Of a stretch of DNA of 64,000 nt, positions 32,071 to 46,207 are shown piece by piece (positions within the stretch are counted from its first letter, which is position 1; every line of letters begins with the position of its first letter). The position numbers were made by a program, and so were the translations under genes. The stretch is taken from positions 20,476,630-20,540,629 of the forward strand of contig OY992837.1 of assembly GCA_963921425.1 (NCBI GenBank), given 5' to 3'. This DNA comes from Dryas octopetala (lineage: Eukaryota; Streptophyta; Magnoliopsida; Rosales; Rosaceae). The notes under the pieces were generated by a model. It worked only from the letters and a program-made list of their open reading frames with translations. It was not told where the DNA came from and ran no database searches.

Positions 32071-34390
32071 TTTATTTTAGGCTCAATTACCTTTGACTTA
32101 CAAACTATAATGGTCTTATCAAGTGAGTCTATAAACGGTAAGAAAATTAAGCGCCTCCACAAACAAGTAGAAATTTTGAAAAACTTGTCAACTGTCAAGG
32201 GGTTCATCAAAGTTTCTATGAAGGGCCAATGTGGACAATGCTGACATTAATTTTTTAATTAACACGTATGCCACGTGGAAAAAAATTAAAATATTTCACC
32301 AAAACATTTTTAAAAACTAAAAAAATTTGAAAAAAATAAATAACTAATAACTAAAAAAATACAAAAGTCATTCATCCTTATCATCATACTCCACCGCCAC
32401 CTACCCCTTTTTTCTTCTTCCGGTCCTCCTTCACCCACCGTCACCCCCACCTTTTTTATCTTATCTCCTTATTCATCTTTCCCATGCTAACCCACCCTCA
32501 CCACTCCTTTTACGTCCTACTAACACCTATGCAAACCAACCTCACGACCCCTTCTTCTTCATCATCCTCAACTATTTTCCTCCTCAACTCCAATAAGTCA
32601 TCTCCAATCTCAACTCGAATTCGACCCGCTGGATCAACGAAGCCGCATATCTAGAACCAAGAGCATAATCTCCTCTGCTAACCTGAAACCCATCTCTGAC
32701 ATACCGATTCGCAACCAGAATCTTCCTTATCACATCAAGAAACAATCATGTTGATGCTCAAAAATAGTTAATTAAGCAGTCCACATTGCGTCGGACCAAG
32801 GTACTGGGATAACCCTCCAATGTGCAAGAGACACGTTGGCATAAGGTCAAGCCTAAGGAGTAAGTCTTACTGTACGTCCAATGCTAAAGTGACACATCAG
32901 CTACCAATCACCCTGCAAAAGCGAACACAAGAAGTGAGCGGGAATGACATTGGTGTGGAATTGGCCGAAGACCCTCCGATGCTCAAGTCACTATTGGATA
33001 AAAGGTCAAGCAAAGTAACAATAGATGTCAGTGATTTTCGTACGTTTTAATAATGGCAAGCACCTCCTTTTATAATACTATTCATGATGACGTCATTTGC
33101 TTGGGGGAAAGCAAACTAGTCTAGTGTTGACACATGTCCCTTATGACATCCTTTGCATGAGGAAGTGCCACGTGTTGCCTGGGAGGAACACCAACGGATG
33201 CAGCCTCCTTCCATGCAACTTGTACACGTGGAGAGACTCTAACATAGATACGATGTTGTCACCCATAAGAAAGCAAGGACCGAAGAACATCGAGCGTCAG
33301 TGGTGCCCGAGCATTGGTAAGTGTCGGGACTCCAAAACTTAGTCAAGAGACCGAGCACGAGTTGAGAGCCTGAGCATGAGTCGAGACTACAAGCTTGTGT
33401 CAAGAGTCCAAGCCTTAGTCGGGACTCTATGCATTGTGCTCGAGCCTTAGGTTACAAAATGAGTTGTTGTTCTACTCTGTACAAAGTATGTAGGAACAAA
33501 CCCCATGACCAAGTCAGCAGCATTGGGATCGAAGATCTTGGAGGCGCTAGAAATGCGATGCTGGCACTTGGCCAGGTCAAGGTCGGTGTTGCCCGTGACG
33601 ATGAATTTGAGGAGGCGGGGGAAAAGAGGATCAAGACGGATCGAGCACGTGTGTGTGACAAGGAACTACGGTTGGGGGAGAAGGGATTACTCCCAGGGTT
33701 TGAGGAAACGACCGAGTCAATTTTTTTTTTTTTTTTTTTTTTTTGTGTCGGTCAATTTTGGGTGCATTTGTAATTTCTTTTACCTGATTGCAAAAAGATT
33801 ATTATATAATAGATCAAGAGCCACAACCTCTAATGGCAAGCAATGGCTCTCTAACCTCTCCACTAAAAAACACACAAGACCCACTTCATCTTTCTTTACT
33901 ACTCCAAGGTTGTTCACTAGTTTCACCTCAAAAGGCTTCTTTGAAACTGAGGCTGCAATGAGCCCAACCTTGAGGGTGTGTGAATGTGGTGAGTGAAGAA
34001 GGATGGGAGGAGGAAGAAAGGAGGAGGGAGGAGGAAGAAATGAGGGGGTGGAGGCTGGTTGGAGGGGTGAGCGTATTTGCAGATGTGGGTGGGGTGTCAT
34101 TATTTTTAAGTTTTTTTTTTATTTTAAGTTTTTAATATTTTAAAATTCTTTGAGATTTTTATTGATTTTTTTTTTTCACGTGGCATACATGTTATTAAAA
34201 AAAAAAAATTCATGTCAGTATTGTCTACATTGACACTTAAGAGCAGCTTTGACATACCCCTTGACAAAAGGCAATTTTTCAGAGTTTCTATGTGTTTGTG
34301 GGCATGCTTGAAAATTTTTAAACATTTATAGACCCACTTGAAAATGTCATTATAGTTTGTGGGTCAAAAGGTAAATGTGCCTTTATTTTA
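32071..34390. mobile_element. Pack-MULE candidate, 2.3 kb, 9-bp TSD
   Basis: The element at 32080-34381 is flanked by a perfect 9-bp direct repeat TTTATTTTA (32071-32079 and 34382-34390). Terminal inverted repeats of ~200 bp start GGCTCAATTACCTTTGACTT and, on the other strand, GGCACATTTACCTTTTGACC; both contain CACAAACTATAATG-like, TCAAGTG(A/G)GTCTATAAA and TGCCACGTG blocks. Long TIRs with a 9-bp duplication define Mutator-like elements. No transposase is present. The interior is clearly more GC-rich at about 32750-33720 and holds a coding-like fragment, as in Pack-MULEs that capture host gene pieces. Confidence 0.8.
33490..33660 (-). pseudogene. Unrecognised coding-like fragment inside the MULE
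   Basis: Reading the minus strand gives an open, well-composed peptide with RLDPLFPRLLKFIVTGNTDL followed by AKCQHRISSASKIFDPNAAD. It has no start, no stop of its own and no flanking exons. I do not recognise the parent protein. Its location inside a non-autonomous MULE suggests a captured exon, but chance cannot be excluded without a search. Confidence 0.4.
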
Positions 34391-34735
34391 AGGTTTATTC
34401 GTACATTTACCCCTTGAAAGTATAACTTTGTCTTACTTCATCTCCTAAAAGTTTAAAGTTATATTTTACCCCTAAAAGTTTATCTCATGTTTCACATAAC
34501 TTGAAATCGTCAAGTCTATTAATTCCTCTGTGTGAATCGATGACGTGGCGTCTACATGGCGGGACAATTTAGTCATCAATTCAAACAGTGCTATTGATAG
34601 ACGTGACAGTTTCGGGTAATGTGGAACACGAGATAAACTTTTAGGGGGTAAGTTGAAACATTAAACTTTCAAGGGGTGAAGTGAATCAAAGTTATAGTTT
34701 TAGGGAGTAAATTGTGCGAATAAGCCTTATTTTAA
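34383..34735. mobile_element. MULE-type MITE, 335 bp, 9-bp TSD
   Basis: Direct repeats TTATTTTAA lie at 34383-34391 and 34727-34735. The element 34392-34726 is almost wholly an inverted repeat: the left arm GGTTTATTCGTACATTTACC matches the reverse complement of the right arm GGCTTATTCGCACAATTTAC, with shared 'CCTAAAAGTTTATCTC(A/G)TGTT' deeper in. Its left target duplication overlaps the right duplication of the neighbouring Pack-MULE by eight bases. Confidence 0.75.
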
Positions 34736-34739
34736 TTAG

Positions 34740-35069
34740 TAAGAGCATCTCCAGCCATTTCCTAAATATTTCCCCAAATTTAAATTGGGGGAAAATGATA
34801 TAAAACACAGCTCCAATCATTCTCTAAAATCTCCCCAGATTTGAGATTTTCCAAAATTTTTTTCTAAATCAAGTTGAATGAATGAAGCTTCTTAAACTTT
34901 CATCAAACCTCCAATAATCAAATTTTAGACTAGAAACCCAAAAAAAAAAAAAAAATTAGAGAAAATTTCAACTTTAGCACTGGAGAGCTCTTCTCCAAAT
35001 TTAACTTTTTTCCCTAATTTATCCTCAAATTTGAAAAAAAATATAAAAAAAGAACTGGAGATGCTCTAA
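34740..35069. mobile_element. Tourist/PIF-Harbinger-like MITE
   Basis: Ends GAGCATCTCCAG (34743-34754) and its exact reverse complement CTGGAGATGCTC (35055-35066), flanked by TAA on both sides (34740-34742, 35067-35069). A 3-bp TAA target and 'GAGCATCTCCA' ends fit PIF/Harbinger-type MITEs of plants. Length 324 bp, non-coding. Confidence 0.75.
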
Positions 35070-36638
35070 TGCATGATTTTTCTACACAAACACAACAACT
35101 TTATGGGAATGGGAAAGAAGTGACAGTGTATGCCAACCAGATGGCAAAACCAAAGCTCATATTATGTCTTTGGTGAAAAATCTTGACTCTTCTTTCTTGT
35201 ATTTAAAATTATGCTCTCTCCATCGAAAATACCAACGGCTAGTGCGGAAACTTGCATGTGATGCAGCCAAATTAAGGGTTGAGAATTCATACCCTATTAA
35301 GAGATCTAAGTGTTAAAAGTTGTTTGTATAAAATGTTGTCTGCTAGAAAATTTTCCCTTTTATGTGGCTCCACAATCATTCTTAGTTACATATCACAAAT
35401 TTGCTTGAGTTTAGCTTGTATGACAATTTTAAGTTACAATATTAAAGAAGGTAAATGGTAAAAGCAACAAGATTAAATACTCTGTTTATGCACAGTTAGT
35501 TACTCCTTTCCAACCTTTTCTTTTTGTGTGTGTGTGTCTAATTCTAATGAGTTTGAACTCACTAGAATCAATATTGGTTCACAAACAGATATACAAATGA
35601 ATCTACCTCTCAAAATAGGCTTAAAATATTGGAGATAATTAAAGGATCGGGTTCAATTCCTAGGTACTATGAATGAGCCCAATAAAATAAACATGGTTCT
35701 TGGAGGTTTTTCTCTTATTTGCATTTTGGAAATTGAATTTGAAGATCGAAGAAGTCATATTTAACCAAAATAAGAAAACTGAGCATTACTTTTGTAGAGG
35801 GGGAGCCATGATTTAAAAGTTGCATGGATTGAACTCCCAAAGAGAAAGGAAAGTTGGGCTAGAGATGAAAACATGATAACAACATGACAAATAAATCTAT
35901 CGAATTAGCACAAAACAATACTATATATGCACTTGATGATTTTATTTAAATCCTATAAAATGTACACAAAACTCACAAATTATTTATATATGCTCTATTG
36001 TTTGTGAATGAAAAGCATACAAGAACTCAAATTTCATGTTAAACTTATTCTTTGGAGTCCTACTACCTAGAAAAAGAGTTATGATATGTAGACTAGCTGG
36101 TTGAAGAAAAAAAAAAAAAAAAGAAGAACAAAATGGTTAGTGGCGTAGGCAACATATATTGAAAATTATTTGATTAAATTGAAATTCAAAAGGAATTGAT
36201 TTGTTCCCAAGTCAAGCTGTACCAGCCACAGGAAGAGTTTGACTTTTTCAGGGTGTGCACCTTCTCAAGCAATTCTTTAGTGAGACCATTTAGTGCGTTT
36301 AAATATTTCTATTAGAGAGGAATGATACACAAAGTGAAAATATCCAAATAATTTATTCTTGAATATTTGACCAGAAATAAGATTGTCCATTTTAGGTATT
36401 GTTAACCAATTTGTTGTTGGATTCCATGCTGCTACCTATCTCTTATTCCTGGTGCTGGCTTGCTTGTTGCTCACTTTTGCCTGCGTTGGTGTTAGGCTGT
36501 TAGCCAATTTGCTAGCTTTAGTTTGGGCCTTTTTCTTTGTAAAATTCTGGTATGACTTAGGCCTGGTTGCTTCTGTGGGCTTTGGCTTTTTTCTTGTATG
36601 GGTTTTTTTGTTTTGTTTTATAAATTTATGAGTTTATT
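35070..36638. other. Gene-free spacer
   Basis: AT-rich, no recognised gene. An 82-codon hydrophobic frame at 36383-36631 is Leu/Val/Phe-rich but comes from T-rich DNA and has no gene structure around it. Confidence 0.45.
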
Positions 36639-37054
36639 TCATATTTAGTACCTAAACTTTGACCCTTATCTTAATGTGGTACCTAAACTTTTATTTGTCT
36701 CAATTGAGTACCTAAACTTTTATTTTGTATCTAATAGGTACCAAAATGAATTTTTGTTAAAATTGTCAATAAAAATTAGGGGCAATATAGTCAAAGTATA
36801 TTTTAATTATTTTCTTTATATGTTTAAAATTATTAAAAAAAAAACACACAACAAACAAAAAAAATTAAAAATTAAAAATAAAATATAAATTTTTTGAAGT
36901 GACTATATTGTCCATAACTTTTGTTGACAATTTTAACAGAAATTTATTTTGATACCTATTAGACACAAAATAAAAGTTTAGGTACTCAAATGGAATAAAT
37001 AAAAATTTAAGTACCACATTAAAACAATGGTCAAAATTCAAGTACTAAATATGA
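36639..37054. mobile_element. MITE-like inverted repeat ('TCATATTTAGTACC')
   Basis: The left end TCATATTTAGTACCTAAACT and the reverse complement of the right end TCATATTTAGTACTTGAATT match, and similarity runs ~180 bases inward ('TTAATGTGGTACCTAAA', 'TTATTTTGTATCTAATAGGTA'). Length 416 bp, non-coding. It sits ~1.2 kb upstream of the GSK3 coding start and may be part of its promoter region. Confidence 0.65.
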
Positions 37055-38216
37055 AAAAAATTCTAAATTTATTTATTAAAGAGAGAGAAAGAAAAAGTCA
37101 TAGCAGAGGAGAGAAGTAGAGAAGTCTCCAACTGCCAAAGCCATCATAATTGTGTGTTTAATAAAGAGGAATAGAGAAATTTGAAAGTGGTGGAGTGGGG
37201 CAGGGGGTTTGAATGGTCAAAAAAGGGCGTGAGGACTGTTGAAAGTTGAAAAGAAACAACAAGAGAGAGAGAGAGAGGGTTGAGGAAGGGAGGAGAGAGA
37301 AGCAAAGAAAGAAAAAGAGATACACATTCATTCATCAATGCATCAATGGATCAATGGATCAATGCAATGCATTATTCATTCAATCATTCATTAGTATTAA
37401 AAACACATCCTCTCCTCTTCTTGTGTTTTGAGTTTTGACTGCCCTCTTCCTTCCTTGTTCACCAAACTCACAAAATCAAGACAAACCCACCAAACCCATT
37501 AACCCACTCATAACCTCATCCATCCCTTTTCCTTTGCTCTCTCTCTCTCCATTTTCTTTGTTTCTTTCAATAACAATAACCAGAGCCAAAATCGGTTGTA
37601 CTAGTGAATCAGAATCACATTGACACTTTGACATCCATCCAATCGATCGATCGACGGGTTATGACACCGTCACGCCGATCCCGATCGGTAAATTCCTCTT
37701 CTTCTAGCCTTTTATTTCTACTTTTATTTTTTATTTTTTTTCAATGCTTAGGGCCAAAAATTTAATTTTGTCCTTCTCTGATTAGTTTTTATACGTACAT
37801 GTAAATCAAATCCAACTGGGTTTTTTCTTTTTTGTCTCTTTGTGTTTTTTTTTCCCTTTTGATTTCTCCCTTCTGTTTACTGTTCTTTGTATTTGAGATA
37901 TGTTTGGTTGGCAAGAGAGTGCAGGAAAGTGACAGAAATTGAAATTTATGAACTATAGATAAGAGCCTTGTGCTGCATCCGTTTGATTTCTCATAAAGTC
38001 CTTTTTTTTTTTTTTTTTGAGGGTGCTTGCTTACTTCTTATTGGTTTATGGAACTGTGTGTCAAGGTCTCTAATTTAAATTTTTGGTTTATGTGTATTTG
38101 ATAATGGGACATCTTAGCATGCCATTTTCTATTGTATTTCTCAACAGTTGGGACATAATGCTTTAACATAAATTGTATTGTGTAAATGCATTAATGGGTT
38201 GATGTATTTTCTGCAG
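37055..38216 (+). promoter_or_regulatory. Probable GSK3 promoter, 5' UTR exon and 5' UTR intron
   Basis: A GA/CT-rich stretch (37080-37560) precedes a probable non-coding exon ending ATCG|GTAAATTCC at 37687. The 5' UTR intron would run 37688-38216 with acceptor TTTTCTGCAG. Five ATGs cluster at 37338, 37346, 37354, 37362 and 37367 in an 'atcaatgg' repeat, and another at 37661 opens a short uORF. The transcription start is not defined. Confidence 0.5.
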
Positions 38217-38228
38217 GTGAGTTATTGA
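37661..38228 (+). other. Split uORF in the GSK3 5' UTR
   Basis: The ATG at 37661 runs nine codons to the exon end at 37687 and, across the proposed UTR intron, continues with GTG AGT TAT TGA at 38217-38228. It would encode a basic 12-residue peptide (MTPSRRSRSVSY), terminating 66 bases before the main ATG. It depends on the 5' UTR intron call. Confidence 0.4.
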
Positions 38229-38294
38229 TTTGTTTTATTGAGCTGAGAAGGGTAATCTAGCAGACGAGTTTCTCAGTTATTTTTGCTTGAGCTT

Positions 38295-41008
<2,714 letters not shown>

Positions 41009-41342
41009 CGATTCTTTGTAATTGATGTATGCTCTGCACAGAAAGATGTGGTCTGCTGTAGAAATGTAACTGTCCCTTTTTAATTTGATTGTCATATTGA
41101 AGCCGTAATATTTAATTTTTAAATCCCCTGTTCATTTGTTCCCTTTAGTTATATTTATCCGCTTAAGCATTGTAAGTAGAAAGCAGATCAAGAAGGTTCC
41201 GCTTATTATGTTACTCAGACCTCGGTGGGTTTGCCCCCTTGAATATTTTTTTTTTCTCCTATATTAATGATAGATTGTAACCAGATGCTGGATGCAAAAT
41301 TTATTCACTTATAGTAAATTTTTTTTTTTTTTTTTAAAACCC
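41009..41342. other. 3' flank of the GSK3 gene
   Basis: Likely 3' UTR and downstream region. AATATTTAATTTTT and a long T run (41322-41336) are present; no specific polyadenylation signal can be fixed. Confidence 0.4.
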
Positions 41343-41602
41343 TAAATTATTATTTGTCCTAATTGGGTATTTAAACTCTTATTTTGTCCCAGTATGGTAT
41401 AATGTGAGTTTTGTCAAATAATACTAACAAATTTTGGTCATTTACCTTGCACATGTCTTATAATTTAGTCCATTTACGAACTTGAGTTGATTAAAATCCC
41501 CCCGGGCATGTTAGTAACTTGGTATTATTTGACAAAAAACATATTATATACCAAACTGGGACAAAATAAAAGTTAGGATACCTAGTTGGGATAATTAATT
41601 GT
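41343..41602. mobile_element. MITE-like inverted repeat
   Basis: The left arm (TAAATTATTATTTGTCCTAA, then 'ctcttattttgtcccagtatggtat') matches the reverse complement of the right arm ('caattaattatcccaac', 'cttttattttgtcccagtttggtat'). The loop is ~60 bases. Non-coding; style similar to the element at 36639-37054. Confidence 0.6.
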
Positions 41603-41823
41603 TTAAATGAAAATGACCAATATTCAGATATTAAAATTGAAAAAAAAAACCCTATTTTTTTAATTTTGAATTTACTTCATAGTATAATAGAAAAATATAT
41701 GGCTGCACGTAATACTGTGCGATGCATGATTTGTGCCTATTTTGTGTTGAAAGATAGTGCACCACATGGTATCAAGGTTTTTTTTTTTCTTTACAAACTA
41801 TAATATAATACCGAGAAGCATTA

Positions 41824-44800
41824 TGTAACACCCCAAATTTTATTGATTTTGATTTAAGAGTGTTACTAGGCTAATTAAAATTAGTTAAAACTAATTGCTA
41901 CCTTTTGAACACAAATTTGGATTTATCCCACATAGTTAAGTTTATGGAATTACATTTATCTAAATGTTTTATTTAAAGTTGTGCACTTATGTTAAAATTA
42001 TGTTACTTGCTTAGCATCTCACAAAAGTAAGAACATGAGTTACATGACCACTTATGCACAACCCCTTGACCTAATTACTCATGCTAGGATAATTTGATTA
42101 TTAGCATGACTTTGTTTATTAAATTGATGATCTCGGATTAATGCCAAGAGTTTGTATGATTCTACTTCATCGAAAAATGGTTTCAATGCACTTATTTGAA
42201 ATTACATATTTTTAATAAGTTATTTGGACACTCAAGTGATCCTTTCATATCACATACTTACTTTTTCTTGTACAAACATGTATTTGTGACATATACATGT
42301 TTAGAGTTAGAATTTGACAAGTAGGAATACCAAGGGTTGAAAAGTTGACCATGAAACCTTATTGTTGACCAATCTAGACCACTAGCGCTAGAACCCAAGG
42401 TTACTTGAGCAAAAGATAAAGATGATGGCTATTGTATGGCATGGTGATCATGACTAGGGCTGGAGTTAGAGTGTATTTTCGGATTAGAAGGAAAGAGAAC
42501 CAAATAAAATGTAATGATGACTTTAATTAAATGATTTAGCATAAAGAAAAGCCTTTGGTTGGTTATTGAGCTGTTTAGCCTAGAGCCTTAGACTAACCAC
42601 TTAATTTAAAAGGCCTTAAGGGATTGTGTAGCCTATTAGAAGCCTCTTGAGAAACCAAAAGTCCTGACAAACAGCCCGAGAGCCTTGTCAAAAACCTTTC
42701 CCACGCAAGAAAGGAAGTGACTCTTCTGTTTTCCCTCCAACAAACACAAGCATTCTCTTATAAAACCAACCCCTACTTAGACAAATCCTCCACATTAATT
42801 TTGAGTTCTAGAAAAAGGGAGAGAGTTAGAGTTAGAGAAAGAGAAAGAACGAGAAGAGAAGAGAAGAGGAGGAAGGCCAGAAGAGAAGGCCAACCTGAGA
42901 AGAAGAAGAAGGAGTTTGCAGCCTGCATTCCTTTTTAGAACACTCAGAAACAATTGGTAAGAACCCTCACCCTACCCTCTAAGTTTGATTTCCAGTACCT
43001 TAGAACCTTGTTGAATGAATAGGGTTAAGTGCATCCAAAGAAAAATCCAAGAGTCTCACAGCCTAGTCTTGTTTGGCTATTTTTACATATTTTGACCTTG
43101 CATGATAAAAATTGAATTATGTACCAACTGAGTTAGAAACTTGCAAAATTGTGTTTATGCATGAAATTCGATATGTACACCTTTCATTCAAGCAAGAATC
43201 ATACAAATCCCATTTATATTGAGTGAGTTATGCATTTTCAAAGTTTCCCTAAAATCTGCCATTTTTCTGCAGCATTTTCAAAGAAAATTCATGAGGTTTG
43301 CATGCTCGAATTTTGTTTTACTGAGAGTCTTGATTTGAAATTGATACAGTAGATTGTAGAGATGATTTCAGACTTGTACCAATTGGTTTTACTTGATTTG
43401 GTTTCATATACCTGAGAATAGCTTTTTACCACATGAACAATGATTTTGTAGTAAAACTAGTTTTCTGGTGTGAACTTCGGGCTATCGAAAACCCTACTTG
43501 CACAACTTCAAATACTTTGAAAATGTTTTGACATGAGTGTTAGTATGTCTTCTAATTGCTTGTGGAAAATTTTGTTCAAATTATTTTTGTGATTTTATAA
43601 AATTCACTAAGCATGTACTGAACATTTGGACTTTTTAAGAAACCAAGTTTGCCTAAAGCTGCCATTTTTGATGTTAATGTTTTTTTTGCCTAAATTGTTG
43701 GTTCACACAAGTCAAAAATCACCCTGAGATTGTTCTATGAGCATAAAGGAGTTCATTTACCCCTCAAATAGAATTTGGGTTGTTAAAACCCCATGATTTT
43801 GAACAAAACCAAGGCTGCAACATACCCTTTTTCTGGTGCAACCTTTGTGTTGATTTTTAAGCTTCCAAATATGTATGTATGTATGATTTAGAACTTGTTT
43901 GAGGTCATAGGATGGTTATTTATAGATTAGAGGTTTCATATGTCACTTAACTTAGCCAATACGACATTAAAACCCTAGAAAGCCCTAATGAGTTTGAGAA
44001 TGTGAAATCTGATTCCCTTTATGTTTTGGGATTAATTTTTAGTTTAGAGGATTACAGCAAGAGCAAAAGGCTTCAATTAAGGTAGGGGGAGTTAGTCTTT
44101 TTCAAATTCTATGTTTCAATATGTTTTAATTCATAGTTATATGATTAAAGGTGTTTACTTTCTTAAATGTTTGGCTCGAGTTGACTGTTTGTCTTAGATG
44201 TTTGATGTGTTTCTTGGCTGCCATGTTTGTATAGCATTAAGAAATTAACTTTTAAAAGAAAGTGTGATTTATTGGTTAATTGTATGTTATAGGAGTGGTA
44301 ATCTAGTTGCTTTTGAAACTACGAATTAATTAAACATGGAAGGCATGTTGATGACTTCAACTTGCCTTATTAGGATGGAAAATATTAATCTATTGTTCTA
44401 GGGATAAAATGAGTGGACTTATTTGAAATTAATTGGGAATTGAATCACTATGGCTGCATGTTTAGTTTAAAGAAACTAACCTAGGAATTAAGTTTTTAAT
44501 AAACTTAGATTTGCCTTTTGTGAAAAAGTAACAATTACATATCAGTTTATTGGTGTATAAATGGGTACTAGATCACCTAGATATAAAACCAATAGGGACT
44601 ACATAACTTGTGATACCTGAGAGTTGTTAAGGAGTGAATTTCTACCTTATTTTAAAACTTGAAAGTTCTAAGAATTTAAGAACTAGTTTAAAAGGTAAAA
44701 AGGGGTTTGAACCAATAATTGTATGTTTACTTGGTCTTAATTATTGGTTTCGAATCCAAGGTTAAACAGAGTTTTGGTTGTTTATTTAATTGCTCTTATT

Positions 44801-46207
44801 GTGTTATACTTGTTTAAGTTATAAAGCATGTATATGAGGTTAGTGCAAGGAATCAAATTGAGTATATGTATAAATGAATGGTCATTTCATGATTATATAG
44901 CAGCATATATATATGTGGAGCAATAAGGGCAGCCATACCTTTCATAGGGGCTGCCAAATCATATATTAGCATTCATAAATATTGAATCAATAATGTTTAC
45001 ACTAATGTGGTTTAAATGTTTGGACTTCTTAATTAGAGATAAAGGGGTACAGTTCTTATTCTATCCTTGGTTCAATTCCATAAATGGTATGCATACAGGT
45101 GTGTTCTAGAATTGGTTATGAAAATTAAGAATATGCTAGAGAGGAGTAGATAGTTTTTATTTACTTCAATGAAAAAAACATCTCACTATCTGGATCTTAT
45201 TTTTTAGTAAGATATGAGAGATATAGGTAATTAAATTTACAAATTAGGGGATAAGTCCACTGTTTATAAACTTTGACAGGTTTACAATGTCATGGAGAAA
45301 AAAGTACGTTTGCATTGTTATTTAAATAAATATGCATTTGCATTTCATGAAATTAATCATGATTGGATATGACAAGTATAGTTATATGATTATTTTGCCA
45401 TGTTCTACCCGAGAAAACATTTGGTTATTTATGAAAATATAAATGCAACTTATGTTTGTGTAATTGCAGTTTTGATCTTTGAAATTGAGTATGCGTATTT
45501 TCAAAGTAAGAATGATTTGGTTTCCTTTTTAAGTTTTAAATAGGCTGCCCATTTATTCATTAAATTACTCGTTTGAGTTTAGGCCATTTTGGCAAGGACT
45601 TAAGCCAATGCTATACCTTACTTGTTAATGAATGTTCACATCGAAATGATTGAGTTTTGTTGGACTAGTTGAGTGTGTGATTAGCTGTTTTAGTGATGCT
45701 CATCCCTACACAGTTTGTTAATTTGCAAGAAACCTTTAGGACAAAAGAATGGTCAGCTTCATAGACATTTCAGATAGTGAAGGATGGAGATTTGGAAGTA
45801 GGGAGAATTCACCAAGAAATAGCTTACCAACACCACCCATATTTGAATACTCAAGTGATGAGGAAGATGATCCAATTATGGACGAGTTTGTTACTATTCC
45901 TTTACTATCTATCTTTTTATATTTTAGTTGAGAAATCTGCGGAATTATTTATCTAAGGATTAGAATGGCTCAATTACTTACTCATTATTTGTTACTTTGA
46001 AATGTTGATATGTTTGCACCAAAAATAGGATTTAAAATAAAGTTTTTACTTTCAAATGAATTTTGATTTCTTATTTGATGTTTTGCTTAATGGTTTCAAA
46101 ATAAAGGGCTTGTCTCTATACTTGGAAATTGATTTATATTTTAAAGTGAACAACCAAAAGCTCACCATTATTACAAAGCTTCCATTTTGGTTACACTCCG
46201 ATTATTT
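41824..46207 (+). other. Long non-coding repeat, possible retrotransposon LTR/LARD
   Basis: The stretch begins TGTAACACCCCAAATTTTATT, a common start for long LTRs of plant chromovirus-type gypsy elements. No partner LTR or PBS is seen, and the 3' limit is set only by the Copia fossil. A purine-rich stretch (42815-42925) precedes a GGTAAGAACC. The only frame with protein-like composition is a 60-codon acidic ORF at 45749-45931 (contains ISDSEGWRFGSRENSP and YSSDEEDDPIMDEF), which I do not recognise. The region could be one long solo LTR or a non-autonomous element. Confidence 0.3.
45749..45931 (+). CDS. Unrecognised small acidic ORF
   Basis: ATG to TAG, 60 codons. The N-terminal 45 residues are Ser/Asp/Glu/Pro-rich (SDSEGWRFGS, PPIFEYSSDEEDDP); the last 12 are hydrophobic and may be run-on. 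Composition differs from the random Phe/Leu/Lys-rich frames of the surrounding AT-rich DNA, so it may be a true exon or a conserved piece of a repeat. No function is proposed. Confidence 0.25.
   Translation: MVSFIDISDSEGWRFGSRENSPRNSLPTPPIFEYSSDEEDDPIMDEFVTIPLLSIFLYFS

Noticed and set aside
36383-36631. 82-codon hydrophobic ORF that looks like membrane segments
   Set aside because: Comes from T-rich DNA, with no flanking exons, homology or codon bias.
42717-42938. 73-codon Arg/Glu-rich ORF
   Set aside because: Product of a purine-rich GA repeat, not a protein-like sequence.
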